From Patiria miniata (Eukaryota; Echinodermata; Asteroidea; Valvatida; Asterinidae), in assembly GCF_015706575.1 (NCBI RefSeq), contig NW_024037060.1, positions 3,476,515-3,540,514 on the forward strand: a DNA stretch of 64,000 nucleotides, read 5' to 3'. A program made the translations under genes and the position numbers. Under the pieces are notes generated by a model. The model searched no databases. It was not told where the DNA came from and was given only the letters and a program-made list of their open reading frames with translations. Positions 32,280 through 45,100 of this stretch are shown in pieces; position 1 is the stretch's first letter; every line of letters starts with the position of its first letter.

Positions 32280-32887
32280 GGAAAGATTCCCATATCTGGC
32301 CATCACTTGTCACCCTGTGCACAAATCCTATGGGACTGGTCTGAAAATTTTTACGCAGTGGCTATTGTTACGGCAGCCGTAACGCATTTCCCATTTTCTA
32401 TCGTTACGGTAGACTGCAACCTGGCAACTTTTATAAAAAAACATGACAAGAAAATATAAAATTAGAAGGAAAAAAGTGAATTTGAACTTTATGAAATTCG
32501 GACTTTATTTCCCTTTTAAAAAAAATCCTCCAAAGCCTCAGGTTAGAAAAGGAAAAAAATTCGAGTGCAAAACTGAGATTCGAACCCGCAACCTCGCGGT
32601 GCAAAATCCTACCCTCTATCGGCTGAGCTGGCGCACTGCTCGATAAAACGTGGGGAAACAAATAATTATATACCCGCGTGCGTATCAAAAAAAATCGTAG
32701 AGGGCGCTAAACAACGAGTGCCGTAACGATAGCCACTTCGAAATTTTTAAGTGACTGTGTTTTCTCAGTAAAAATTCAAAATTGGTCCTTGCTAGGCTAA
32801 TTTCGACTTTGACTCATTATCACTTTCTGATGGGTGATAGGTCATTTACGGGAAAAATTACTGATGGCCAGATATGGGAATCTTTCC
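32280..32887. mobile_element. 608-bp TIR element with perfect 8-bp target duplication
   Basis: Perfect 26-bp ends begin GGAAAGATTCCCATATCTGG. The 8-bp duplication CAAGAAAC is at 32272-32279 and 32888-32895. The length of the duplication fits hAT-like elements. Inside are an inverted AGTGGCTAT/ATAGCCACT pair and a tRNA-like block at 32557-32640 on the minus strand. No transposase is present. Perfect ends suggest recent movement. Confidence 0.85.
32557..32640 (-). repeat. tRNA-like sequence inside the 608-bp element
   Basis: On the minus strand it reads GCCAGCTCAGCCGATAGAGG (A-box-like) and GCGGGTTCGAATCTC (B-box). The cloverleaf is incomplete at the acceptor stem. It is a tRNA pseudogene or SINE fragment rather than a working gene. 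Confidence 0.5.
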
Positions 32888-33009
32888 CAAGAAACTAAGC
32901 AATAACTTATGCAAGTGTGGAGGTTGATATTTAAAGTTCATTATTTTTCAAACGATTTTGAGATTTTGACTTACGAATGTTATCACTCACTAGTAAAACA
33001 GTCTGCTTT

Positions 33010-33330
33010 CTTCAGTTTAACTCATGTCATGTTTCTTTGAAAGCACTTTCAAAGAAAATATGACTTTCCTACCTTTTTTTTGCAGTTCGCCATCTTGATT
33101 TTTTAATATATTTTCTGTTTGTCATCGTCGTTGTTTACCCCTCATAAATCAAAGCCCTGCCCTCTTTCCACAAAATTAAACCTGCTGATATTCGACAAGA
33201 AGGTGTCATTGCCAACTGTTCAAATGTGTCAAGAAATATCAGAATGTCACTTTTGAGTGTCATTTAGTCAGTTGTTTTGGTGAGTCTTTTAACCTTATAT
33301 AGGAACGGGGTCCTAAAGGTCAGGATTACC
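33010..33330. mobile_element. Shorter relative of the 18099-20351 element
   Basis: It shares GAAAGCACTTT...AAAGAAAATATGACTTTCC with 18230-18265 and a long block with 20110-20351. It ends GGTCCTAAAGGTCAGGATTACC at 33330. It lacks the minisatellites and nested insert, and its left terminal repeat was not found. Confidence 0.65.
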
Positions 33331-35239
33331 ATTAAGAGATAGGCCCAATGACACAACTTTAAAAAATAGCATTCTGTCCCCTGTAGACTTGTACCCCATA
33401 TCAGTTTAAAAACAGGCTTACATTACAAAAACCTAATTAGTAACTTACGGGTTCAGTTTGAGAAGACTCTCAAACAGCTAGCTAATCTTGGCAATTTGTT
33501 CCACTAGGAATAGCGTCATGAGACCGGGGAATTAATCTTCATTTGGCTGTGTGCTCACTTCCTTTTCGACGGTTATGTGCTGTTGAGCTCAGGAAGGAAA
33601 TTTGTGCACGTAGGCAACGTTTGCCACATTCATCCTAATTACAAAAACATTCACACGCGGTTTGTAATTTCCTGCCTGTTGTGCAGAGACATTTTTTTCC
33701 GTTTTGAAGCCATTTAACGCTTTCCCCACCTGTGACACCTGTGATTGTGTTGTATTACAGTGGTCAAAAGACACCAGACCGTTCCAGAGTTGTTGAGACC
33801 TTCATTGTAGGGAACATCAAATTTGAATACATGTATGCAAAAACAAACTCAGAAACAGTCCGCACTCCGCACAGTTTATGACGTAAATTTTGCTCCGCGT
33901 ATATCAGACAAACTTTCGAACAATCATGCGCGCACATTCACGCACATCTTGCCGCATACATTGGCATAGAAAAGGTGTTGCAAGCGTGCGCGTAATCTTC
34001 ACACGAGAAGTTTCGTACAACATGCTCGTCTGAGATCCGGGTACTTACTTCTATTTTTAACATTAGTGCGGAGTGCTATTGCGCTGCGCTTTCAGTCGAT
34101 CGTGCCGCCATCGGTCACTGATCGCGCCACCGTCTGTCGTTTAGCTTTTCTTTCTAATTCACAGCTCTGGGGGAATGGTTTAAAAAAGGGAAGTACAGTC
34201 TGAGATTTCCTACAGGATCGACCGATCGCACAAATTGTGCATTTCTGCGCGATCAAATGATGGTGCAGGTCTACCGATCGCACCCAACATACAAGACATT
34301 CACCTGTTGTGACTGCTGCAAATTTATGCATCAATTGCTGTTGTTGTCTATTAAAGTTCCATGCAGTAACATGAATTTTTTCAATCCAAAACAAAGATGC
34401 AGGTCGTTGACTTCCACTTTGTTTATTTGTCATCCGGTATTGTCATTAAACACGATTTCCTTGTTTTTTTCTTTTTCTTCTTTTTTTTGTCATGATGCAT
34501 TGTAATTTGTAACCTCACACATGTATTTGTTACATTCGCACCAGGTGCGTCGGTCATGGACTCGTGGTAGTTTCGGTCATCGACTCGTTTCATGGTTTGT
34601 AGCTCTCCCAATGCATCATTGTGCAAGTGGCGTACTTGTTTGGGTTTAGTTACCAACAGATATAGGCTATATCACGGATACAAACACATAAGAAATATGT
34701 AGTTTCGACTAACATGGAGACGTGTCCATTGAACCCTTTCTTCTGACGCACAGATATATTCCAGTTTTGGTTTTCTTAGTTGTAGAAAGGTATAATTTGT
34801 ATCAGTCTTGGGCAAATAATTTTTTCGTAGGTTTTATGTATTTTTAATTTTTTTTTTAAACAAGTGAACATTTTTCTCATGCTTAATTCATCAAGGAAAT
34901 AGTAAAAATTTCTCTTTCTACAAATAAGAATATGATTTTGAAAGACAAGAATTTTGTGAAGAAATGTGACTACAGCCAGGACATTTGAACAGTTGCCTTG
35001 ATCAATTTTATTTTGAATGCACAAAAAACTTTTTTTCCATGCCATTTATGTGCGTTGAAAGTTTGATGTCCGTGCCCCCCTACAGTACCCAAGTCATTGC
35101 ATATACACTCAACCAAAAAAGAAAGTCCCCCCTTAATACTTTTTTGTCTAACTCAAAAACTACTCCAGGGCACATCTTGCTCAAATTACGACTGATCAGT
35201 ACAGAAATTCCTTAGCAATCCAGCCATACTCTTTGTTTG

Positions 35240-35383
35240 GCCAAAACTAGTGATAATGTGTACAAAATTATGCAATTTATGACAAATGGTACCGAAAAAG
35301 TTGCACTTTTGTATACGTGCAACTGTTTTTGGTATCATTTGTCATAAATTGCATAAATTCGTACACATTATCACTGTTTTGGC
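35240..35383. repeat. 144-bp foldback
   Basis: GCCAAAAC, a 3-base gap, then TGATAATGTGTAC and about 45 further bases pair with the right half ending CATTATCACTGTTTTGGC. The loop is about 12 bases. The preceding ACTCAACCAAAAAAGAAAG motif at 35107 is probably part of the same element. Confidence 0.75.
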
Positions 35384-35802
35384 TTCTTACAATACTTTGG
35401 AAATACCTGCAATGGCTCATACACTGAATGCCCCCCTCCCCCTCCACCCGCCCATTACATTTTTGTGGCCTTTTATCCAATGAAAATCATTACATTCAAG
35501 GGCTTTTAAACATCACATTAAGCAACTAATGTGTGGGAGTTTTCCCATTTAAGTGTTCAAGTACCCAGGACTGAATGGAACAATTCAGTCGGGAAAAAAC
35601 TCTGGACGGACCGCCAGTGAAAATTGATGGAGCATTAGTAACTCCATTGTGAAGCTGGCCATGTAATGCCTTTCCACATGAATGTGCTCACTGTGATGAG
35701 TGTTCAGTTCTTGCATTCCCTAGTCTTGTGCACAGTCTACTGGTAATCATGTTATCAGCAGACAGTTTGATGGACAGACTGCAAAGTACAGAAATTTGTT
35801 AA

Positions 35803-36320
35803 AGGTAGTATAACAACATTTGCAACCATCAAAAAACAAAAGTACCAAATTATTATGAAATACCTTACTTGACTTTAAGTGAATAATAGTCTCAAGCATC
35901 CTGTGAAATCATAGCACCTGGTGTGCTGTCATTTTCAAGAAAAGTGGACCTTTTGTATCAATTTCCAACAATGGTTGGCCAACCATCGTTGGAAAAAATG
36001 ACTTTTTTTTCAAATACTGACCCCAATTTACCAAATTTAGTTTTTTTATATCTTGCTTGCAACACTTCCGTGAACGAGTGGAAGCCAGCTAGTCTGGTTC
36101 CCTGACCTGACAATTCCCCGAAATCTATGAACTGCTCCGTTTTGTCTGAAGTAGGGTCAGGGAACCAGACTACAAGAAAAGCCAGGTTTTTCCAGCATAC
36201 ACGTAGATCTATGAACACAAAACTTTAAACAGGTCAGTGCAACAATATTCGATATAAAATACAAACCCCCAAATCCATCAATTTCTTAAAATTACAGCAA
36301 AACCAAATGTTGCAAGCTAA
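35803..36320 (+). mobile_element. TTAA-flanked MITE, copy B (right end decayed)
   Basis: It starts after TTAA (35799-35802) with AGGTAGTATAACAACA. Internal palindromes CTGGTTCCCTGACCTGACAA...GGTCAGGGAACCAG and AACAATGGTTGGCCAACC match copies A and C. The right terminal repeat is not intact. Confidence 0.65.
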
Positions 36321-39300
36321 GGAAATTTTGGTTGGTACATTTGCAGTTTTTCAAAGATATGTGCAAATCTTGTTAGGTTAATTTTCTTCAACTGGAAAAG
36401 CTCCATCCATGTTTGAATAGCACATCTTAATTTTCACTCCTAACTGTAACACCCGAGAACCCAACAGATGAAATTGGAGTCCTAAGTGACAAGGGACGTA
36501 AATCCAAGCCGACAAATTCTCTACTTACATGGAATTAAAAAAAAAAATACCGGTAATACCACTCTGGGTGCAACAACCATGAAGACCACCACGACTGAGA
36601 AATGCTTTTCTCCTCGAGAAAAGAGGAACCCCATGAGGAATTGGAAATCTTAGAAGCACTTCTTGAGAAGGATAGCTTCTTAGTCTTGCATTTCCCAGAA
36701 ATGTTTTTTTTTTTTTGGGGGGGGGCCTCTTTAAGGGAACATGTTGGTCGCACAAGCACAATCCAAGTTCAGTGTAAAAATTTGTGACGAAATGATAACA
36801 GTTGAAAAAGACCTTGCATATGTCTTGAGACCCCTCTTTTTAGTGATGGTTATAGAGTATTTTTCACTTTAATAATTTAAAAAACCTTTGTATTTTAATT
36901 GATTTTCAAAGTAATATTTGTACAGCTACAGTTTGAGATGTGAATTGGAAGGCGCTTTTAAAAGTAAAAAATAATATTTTTCGTTTATAATCATCGTTGA
37001 CCTCTTTATGCGACCATGAGATGAAGGAAGATTTGAGTTGATAAAAATGCATCTGAACTCTATTAACTCCTGCGTGTAGGTGATAAACAAGTCTCTCTGT
37101 TTTCCCCCCGCTCTATCGTCACGGCAACCTAAGGGTAAGCTACCCTCGTTTTTGGCCGAGTGTTCCGGCCGCCCCGACCAATCAGCAGCCGCCTGTTGCA
37201 TTGACCATAGAACGTGGCCCTGGGACCGAGTGCCGTTACAAAGCCAATTACATTCGATCTTCCGAGCGGGAAACACAATACGTCTCGTGTTGTGAACGCA
37301 TTTCAATTGGCTCGGTGGTTTTTTTTTTTTTTTTTTTTCATTTCGCTTGTGGCACGGAGAGCACGCATCTATGCATACATAAAGTACATGCATTGGCTAG
37401 TTTCTGAATCCCACTGCCGCATGCAGTCTACAGCATATGTGTGTAACGGTACAGCTGGCATAGTAATTTTGAGCGCAGGGGGTAGCGTGCAAGTCATTTC
37501 GTAGGAATTTTGAGCGAGGAGCAAAACAAAACAAAATCAATATTTATCTGAAAAGATCAACAGAAAGAGATAAAAATATGTCTTGTCTTAAACCACGGTA
37601 CCTACATGTGCAGTATAGTTCATGACATGTACAAGTAGAGTATGCGAGTATTGATGGCCGTATAGTCGGACATATTTGCAGTAGGTGGGCTTTTAATGTA
37701 CAGCAATTTATTCTCACAAGGGTCGAGTGGTGAGAAAGGCCGTCTCTCGCCGATGGAAGGACAAGCCTCATTGATTACTTAATATCCTCTCATCACTGGA
37801 ATTTGTTACTCTAAATTATAAATTGTTTGTAGCTATCAGAATATCGTTGGTGTGTGAGCTTGATAATCAGACCAGTGAACATGCACATATTGTACATGTA
37901 CATTTAAAGTTCAGTGTATATTTTGAAACGGTGAATTATAAACACATTTAAAATGCATTGTGTATTCGGAAAAGGCAAAACATAAAATACATGTACTGTC
38001 TCTTATTTAACCTTTATTTTTCACGTAACTTTTTCTTACTGGTCATGATAGTTTTAGACTATCTCTTTTTTTTCATATTCAAATATAATTTCGTTTTTTA
38101 AGACCAACATCTCATTGAAAATTCTTTCCAAACTGCAAGTTTAGAAAATAAATATCAATTATTTGTTCTGAGAAAGACATGAAAGACTTGGTTTTTTTTT
38201 CCCCAGGCGATGCATAAAACTAGCAATGTGTGTGTACGTACATTATGCCTACCAGCATAAACTGATTTTTGAATTAAAAATGCAGTCCTTGAACTCGGTA
38301 CAAATATTACATGTACATATAATTTACATTTTCATAAACATAAGTGCATAAATTGTTTTTTTTTTAATCCCAGTACAGACTTGCCATATACATGGCAGTG
38401 TATAGCAGAATGCTTGGCAATTTTAACCTTTTGGGCTAAATTATTTAAATTTTAGAAATTGCTTCCAGACAAAATGTGTGTTTGCTTTACTGAATGAAAC
38501 ATGTCTGCCAATTCACCGTTTAATTTTTTGGTTACAATCTTGCTTACTGTATAGAACATTTACCATGGAGGTAGAATTTATACCTCCATGATAGTACTAC
38601 AAAAAATATCTTGAGTAGAACAAAAAAAATGGGTTTTCAGTAACAACAGAAATTGATTTTGAGAAATGGTCTGAACTTAGGACGTCATACTGTGTTGATT
38701 AAATCTGCTTTCGTGGATATTTATTTATGCAAATCATGTTAATTTATGCATATGGTCTTTGTTTACTCTTGAATGTGCAATGTAGTACTTGCCAGGCTGC
38801 CGCAGGGCATTTTATTGCCAGTCCAATGATGATAATTAGGAGCAGAGTGCATCACTGCGGATTTAACGCCCTAATCACCAACCATTAATTGAGTCATTGC
38901 CTTATCCTTGTCAAAAGAGGGTAAACATTCCTTTGCCCAGTTTGAGGATAAGGACTTTATCAGATGAATAAATATCTGTCCAGGGTAAACAGTTGTGTTT
39001 GTTTTGCTGCCTCTGAGAAAACACAATGAAATTGACACATTCAGAAGAGTGACGGACTGTAAACGGTGCGGAAGAGCCAGTTTACTGCACAGCCACAGAA
39101 AGCAAATAATAACATTTTCAAGCCACACAAAAAAAAAAAAACAAAACATTTTTCACCGTTGAAAAGTGGATTTTGAAGAAGGATATGAAGGATTTGAATA
39201 TTTCTGCTCGCTTTTATCCGATGATTCCTCTGATGTTGTAAATTACCCATTTTCTTCGCAAGAGTTGTTAAAAAATCTCATAATTATGTGTATTATTTAT

Positions 39301-39559
39301 ATTGTGAAGTGACTGAAGTGATCATGTGTTAGTCTCTTGATTGAAAGTTGCAAATCATGCAAATGACTGAGACATGTTTAATTTTTCAGGGAAAATATAG
39401 TAATAATTTGTTATTTTTGTTGTATTTTGTTTTTTGTCATACGACAGACAGAAACTGTGCGTCTTGTTATACGCTGACAGGGTTACAGGTACATGATGAT
39501 TATTGGCTTGCATTGGAATCACGTAAAGCCGTGTAGTTATTGACCTGAATATCACAGAT

Positions 39560-39840
39560 TTCTTCCAGATCCGTGAATCGGCCAACTGACCCCGGCCATC
39601 TCTCCCCACGACGACAACCGCGTCGTGGACAGCAGGGATTAGCGACGATAGTGACGCGGTCCTGGAATGCCGGCGTGACACGCCAGGTCATCCGCGGCAG
39701 TCCCCCCGTTATCATCCTGATCAATCGGGGTTGTTTTTGCGAGTCATCACGAGCCAGCACAACAACAGGACGGCTGGGCTGGCGGCGGTTACGGATGCAC
39801 GGACGGTTATAGCTCGACTATGCTCCGCGGCTAGAAAGTG
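39560..39840. promoter_or_regulatory. GC-rich island upstream of the DGK-like exon
   Basis: It is locally GC-rich and CpG-rich in an AT-rich region, with a short palindrome around CGACGACAACCGCGTCGTGG. No coding frame is recognised. It could be the promoter or first exon of the gene with coding exon at 42054, 2.2 kb further on. This is inference from composition and position. Confidence 0.3.
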
Positions 39841-42053
39841 AAACCAATAAAGAGAAGGAAAAAAAACCAAAAGGCAGTTTGATGAAGATGCTGCAGGGTG
39901 GAGCCCACCAGCGAGGCTGATTACGTCAATACCAAGCCCGACCTCAACCCCTCCAGAGCCCCTCCATCGGCCAGCTGTGTGTGTGAGAGAGAGAGAGGTG
40001 GGTGATAAGGTGAGCGTTATTACCTCGCATCATGATGAGCATAGGCACTTTGTGCTGGTAGTACTACAGGCACTAGTGTAGCCTGACTGACTGACTATAA
40101 GACAGGCATTAGCATAGCTGGAGCAGTGACTGCCTTGATGTATACGTGCATGTGTACCATTCCACACCGTGCATTAACAGCACATCTGGCCTACTCACGG
40201 CAGGCAGTCACACAATTTGTACTGCACCCATGCACTGCACACACACTCACGGTCACCCCGAGCTGACAAGCCTTGTCAGGCAGGCCACCGCAGTGTGTAC
40301 ATAGGCTAGATGTGGTTGAGTAGGCACTGGCTTAGCACAGTGTTTGCCGGCACCGAAATAGTAGAGCCGCTGAAAGCATCAATCTGGTTGGATTGTTAGT
40401 TTCCTGGGTGTGTGATTTGCTGTTGAAAGCCCTTCACATCGGCCACACCGATCTTGATTGGTCTATGAAGCTGGCCAGGCATTGTTAAAGCTCCATTATT
40501 GCCAAGGACTTGGCCTTGTTTGGGCTGCACTGGTACAGTGTGGGGGCGAATCACAAAACCAGGAAGTGGACTGTGTATCCTAAAAGGTGTGTGTATTTTG
40601 TCATTGGGCTGTGCATGTAGGTAAGTACAAGTACATGTAACTTTTGCTTTTCATTTTGCCAACTGCACTAATAGGTTAAATTGATATCCCTAGACAAACC
40701 CATTGAGAACAGTGAATTGAATTTGGATGATTTCTGCAGGTAAAAGCTGACAGTGTAGTAAGTGCACGGTAAAGCATTCATTATGTTTCTAGAAATAAGA
40801 TAAACTTTACTGAGCACTGCAGAATGATATGGAAGTTATGTAAATCAAGTATCTCGTTTAAAAGGCAGTGCCATCATTGTTATAGCCTCTATAGTCTTAT
40901 GAGCTTCAGTAAAAATAGAAGAGTGGTCACTGTATTTGCATGGAAAAATGTGCAGAAAATCTGAGTACTTGTACTTTTTGTAGTGGGATTTTATAGTAAG
41001 TTTTGCCCCTCTTGTCTTAGTTCGCTGTGGTCACAAAGTTTTTGTTTTGTTTTGGGATCACAAGCACTTATCCTTCCAGAGACCTTGTTCTACATGTACA
41101 TAATGTAGGTACTGGTAGTAGACGTTTCGCATATTTTGTGTAAAAATTATGTACCTGGAGAAACAGCGAATTGTTGTCATAAAATTCTGCACAGAAACAA
41201 AGATACCGGTACGTACCGATACCTCAGAATAGCAACACTCAAAACAGTCGTTAATGAGAATTGAATATTGGTGTGCATTTGCGGGTAGTACGAAAACTGT
41301 GTACCCTATTGTAGTAAAACAGGGGTACCTGGTACCCGTAACAGAAGAAACCAATCCCCAAAATTCAAATCCCAGAATTTTCTGTGAAGTGCTTTATAAC
41401 TTTATGGTGTAAACTGCAACTTTCGCGAGTGTCATCTGTCGCGCGTTAAAATGCGCATATTAACGTGAAATTTGTTTTGGTTTTCCATGTAGCCGGGTTT
41501 TCATTTTAAAAATTCCCCACAAGTGGGATTCAAAACCTTTCTTTTTCAGTGTCTGAGAAGTTACTAAGTAATTTGTAAAGTTGTTTACGACATATATGGT
41601 TACGGGAACCTGATCCCATAGTCTGGAATCCGTTCCAGTGGTCGGGTTCACGGGTGCCTGGTTCCGATTCACACCCCAAAAATTTAAGGGTTTATTTTTC
41701 ATTTTTGTTGTTAAGTTTGTAGCTTTTAATAAAAAAAATGCCTTTACTCTTCACCGCAGGTCTGAGTTCGTATTGGCTGCAGGCGTTGACAATCGAGCTG
41801 TCGTGATTGCGCACATCCAGCCAATTCACCCCAGTAAACCATTCACCCCTTCAACCAACCCCCACCACCGACCGACGACCTCCGACCTGTGGATAAAAAC
41901 CCTACCGTTGTCGATCCCATCCGGCTTGTGTCTTTCCAACTTGGATTCTACGGGTGTCTCACTCAGTCAAGCCACCTCGCAGCATTCCAGTTTTTGTTAT
42001 TTTGCCAAGACACCGAGGGATAAAAAACAAGGAGGAGTTTTCTTGCAAGCAGC

Positions 42054-42111
42054 ATGCAGTGGGATAAGCTAAGTCCGGGCCAGTTTGAGCAGTTGCTAGA
42101 TTACGTCACCT
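42054..42111 (+). CDS. Probable first coding exon of a class I diacylglycerol kinase (partial gene)
   Basis: ATG at 42054 opens MQWDKLSPGQFEQLLDYVT plus one base, then a GTAAGT donor. Class I diacylglycerol kinases (alpha, beta, gamma) begin with a recoverin-homology region of the form W..LSP.EF.QLQKY.EYS, which this fits. These enzymes phosphorylate diacylglycerol to phosphatidic acid at membranes in a calcium-dependent way. An in-frame TAA lies upstream with no other ATG. The exon probably starts at 41761 after TCTTCACCGCAG, giving a 293-base leader. The match is only 19 residues and no second exon was found. Confidence 0.5.
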
Positions 42112-45100
42112 GTAAGTAAAACATTCTTTCTTGCTGATTCTATTTTTTTTATTTCCTGACCTTGACATTGAGCTCAGTTATTAACAGATGGTCTGTCACT
42201 AATACCCAAGCATGCCACCAGAAGACAAACTTGTGTTTGACATTTTCCTTATAAGTCAAAGCAATCTTAACTCTTTGGCAGACTTGAAAAATGTAAGGTT
42301 CAAAGAATGACATTTTTCCTGTCCCTGTTACCAAAAAAACCCTGTACCTCCGAACTTACCATTACATGTATCTTACCTATAATTTACCATTCGAGTATCA
42401 TCAAAATGACTTCAAACTTTTTAAAAAATTTTGTTGGGTAGAATGCATTCAGGAATGTATCCAGAATCTATAAAATCATACACAGTGTAACAGAGACAAG
42501 AAAAGTTGGACCCAAAATTTGTACCTACCAGTTCTTAGCACATTTCTTTGAAATAGTCAGTGCTTTCTCCGCCATTTTGGGAGAATTTCCATCAAAAGAC
42601 AGTAGCTGGTTCGTGGACACTTTTACGTATCGTAATTAGGTCGTTATTGTGGGAAGCACATGCCTCTCACACTGAATAGGCAGATTGTGATGGCTATTAG
42701 ATGGCGTGGATACATGCCCTGTCAACGACCTGCCGAATGACATCAGACAGAATTGCTCCAACTTCAGCCGAATCAAAGACTTTCAAATTAAGGCACATTT
42801 TCCAGTACCATGCTCTGTCATCCAATTCCAAGTTACATTTAAGATACATCTTTGTTTTCTGTACATCAAATGTAATTACTTATTGCTGAAGTACTGTACA
42901 GTGTGATTAGTGCTTATAATTTATTCATGTATTTAATTTCTTTTTAATAATCGCAGTGGTTTAAACCCATTCTTACACGTTAGTTAAAACAGGGTGTTGT
43001 TGATTTCTCTTTAGTTACATGCTTTCAATATGCTGCCACTTCCCTCATTTGAAAAGATCAGAGATTGAAATTGAATGCAACATCAATCATATCATGTCGC
43101 ACAATCTTTCGCTGTCTGCAGTGAAAAGAATAAAGAATCGGCACACAGATGCAAAATTACATTCATCCGTCTTCTTTACAAAGTCAGATTTTTCTCTGGC
43201 AACCCAAATGTTTTTCATTATTGTCTAGCAAACCATGAACTATTCATGAGAAACATTCTATTGAATTTTCATCAAATTATGGCATAGTGTGGATGAACTT
43301 GAGTCCTTTCATGATGATTTGAAAAGCCCTGGATATGTTTGACGCCAAAAGCTTGCTATTGTCTAGGGGAAAAAACCTGCAAAATATTGGTTAAGATAAT
43401 CTGGTCCGAATTTTTCAAGGGAAATACTGAATATATAAACAATTTGCACGCACACATTGCGATGTGGACTGTATGCGTATCATACACATTAAGAGTTTTG
43501 AATTTTGCAAAATATAATTTTACGAAGATTATAATAATTCATAACACACATGACACACATGTACATGTACAGACATACAATAATTTAAACACAAGACATC
43601 CTATGTAATTTAACAATAAAATACACCTGTTTTTGTAGAGACTCTGCAACAGCTGTGCTATGTGTTCACAGAGAAATGCCGTTTGTCTCCTCCACAGCGA
43701 AAGTCATTAGTAATTTCAAAGGTCACAAATTGGCTTTGTAAAGAGTATCCTCTAACAAAAAAAGAAGAGATAAACGTCGTCAGTTTGTCTATTAAGCAAT
43801 TTACAGCGAAAGGGATTGAGGCCCCCCCCCCCTTTAAAATTTGTCTCGTTTGACACACCTGGGTATTGATGAACGCTCAGGGAACCGATTAAAATGCACG
43901 GGATACCGGTGGCAGTCAAATTAAAAGTTGCAGTTCCAAGGACTGATTGACTATACGTGTCAGTACAGACAGGGTGCCCAAGCGAGCCGCTAGTAAAGGG
44001 GGAAATTGTGGGATATAGCCCTGCTTATTCTAGTGGACAGTGTTGGACATCTCTCGATCTGTCTGGTTTGGTTTACCTTATAAACTTGTGATATGAATGT
44101 TTGACTTTTTTTTTCGGAGTGGTACAGATGCCTACAGAATTTTGCCGAAAATACTACGTACATGTAGGCTTTTAGTTTTACACATCAGAGATACAACAGT
44201 AAGAGTTTTTGAATATGAATACACATATGTACGTGTGTGTACATTATGTGCATTGTATAACGAGTTTTAACGAGACCATTCGCCCAGTGCCAATTTCCAG
44301 CATTTTATTGCATTTTAGAAAAGGTCAATTATAAAGTGGCACTCATACATGTACATGTGCATACGTGTACATGTACAAGTAGTAAGTTTGCATTGAAGTT
44401 TGAACATGAACATTTTGAAGCGACTCAAGTTAGTTGTGCAAGTTATTTTCAAGCTTTAGTCAACTATTTTATTCACGCTGAGTTCCCCCTCTATTTACGT
44501 ACATGTATGGATTTCATGTGCATTTTTTTTTGAAAAATTTAGTGCATAATTACAATGTCAAATAATTGGAAAATAATTACACGGAAAATAATAGGATGTT
44601 AAGTACATGATATACCGGAAGTTACGTGTATGAGCAACAAATGTACGAAAAACTCTACATACAGTATCTGACTTCTGTTTTCTTCAAATGCACACATAAA
44701 ATAACATGCATAGTGCATCAGTATGCAACACATGTACAGACGTTCGTTCAAATATTAATCCCCATTTCTCTCGGAAATAGCCGATTACAATTTTCTGCCC
44801 AGTTCCAATCGGATGCTGTTTGGCAGCACTTGTTAAAATTGCAAGTGCTTCCACTTTGTCACATTTTGGGTGTGAAGCGTTCCAAACTTCATCAGGTATG
44901 CACGCCCACAGTGACAGTCGCATTCCCCAAGATAATATAGATAGTCTGCGTTAAATAATGAATAAAGGTCATCTCATATCCAAACCACATGCTCCCTCTG
45001 TGGGAATATGGGGGAGGACGTGGGTTTTATTAATTAAGGTCACGCTTTTTTTTTGTAACAGTGTATGGATAAAAAGAAAATTATTTGAAGGGGCAGATTT

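Larger units (their letters stand above)
33331..39559. other. Gene-free stretch with scattered repeats
   Basis: No exon was recognised on either strand. A GC-richer block at about 37080-37260 has no conserved frame. Otherwise it is AT-rich with poly-T runs (about 34480, 36700, 37320) and the hairpin and MITE listed separately. Confidence 0.5.

Noticed and set aside
39500..39812. Opposed open frames in the GC-rich island
   Set aside because: Neither resembles a known protein; high GC content alone explains open frames on both strands.
41638..42072. 144-codon open frame overlapping the DGK-like exon
   Set aside because: It is in a different frame, crosses a good splice acceptor, and has no similarity I can recognise.
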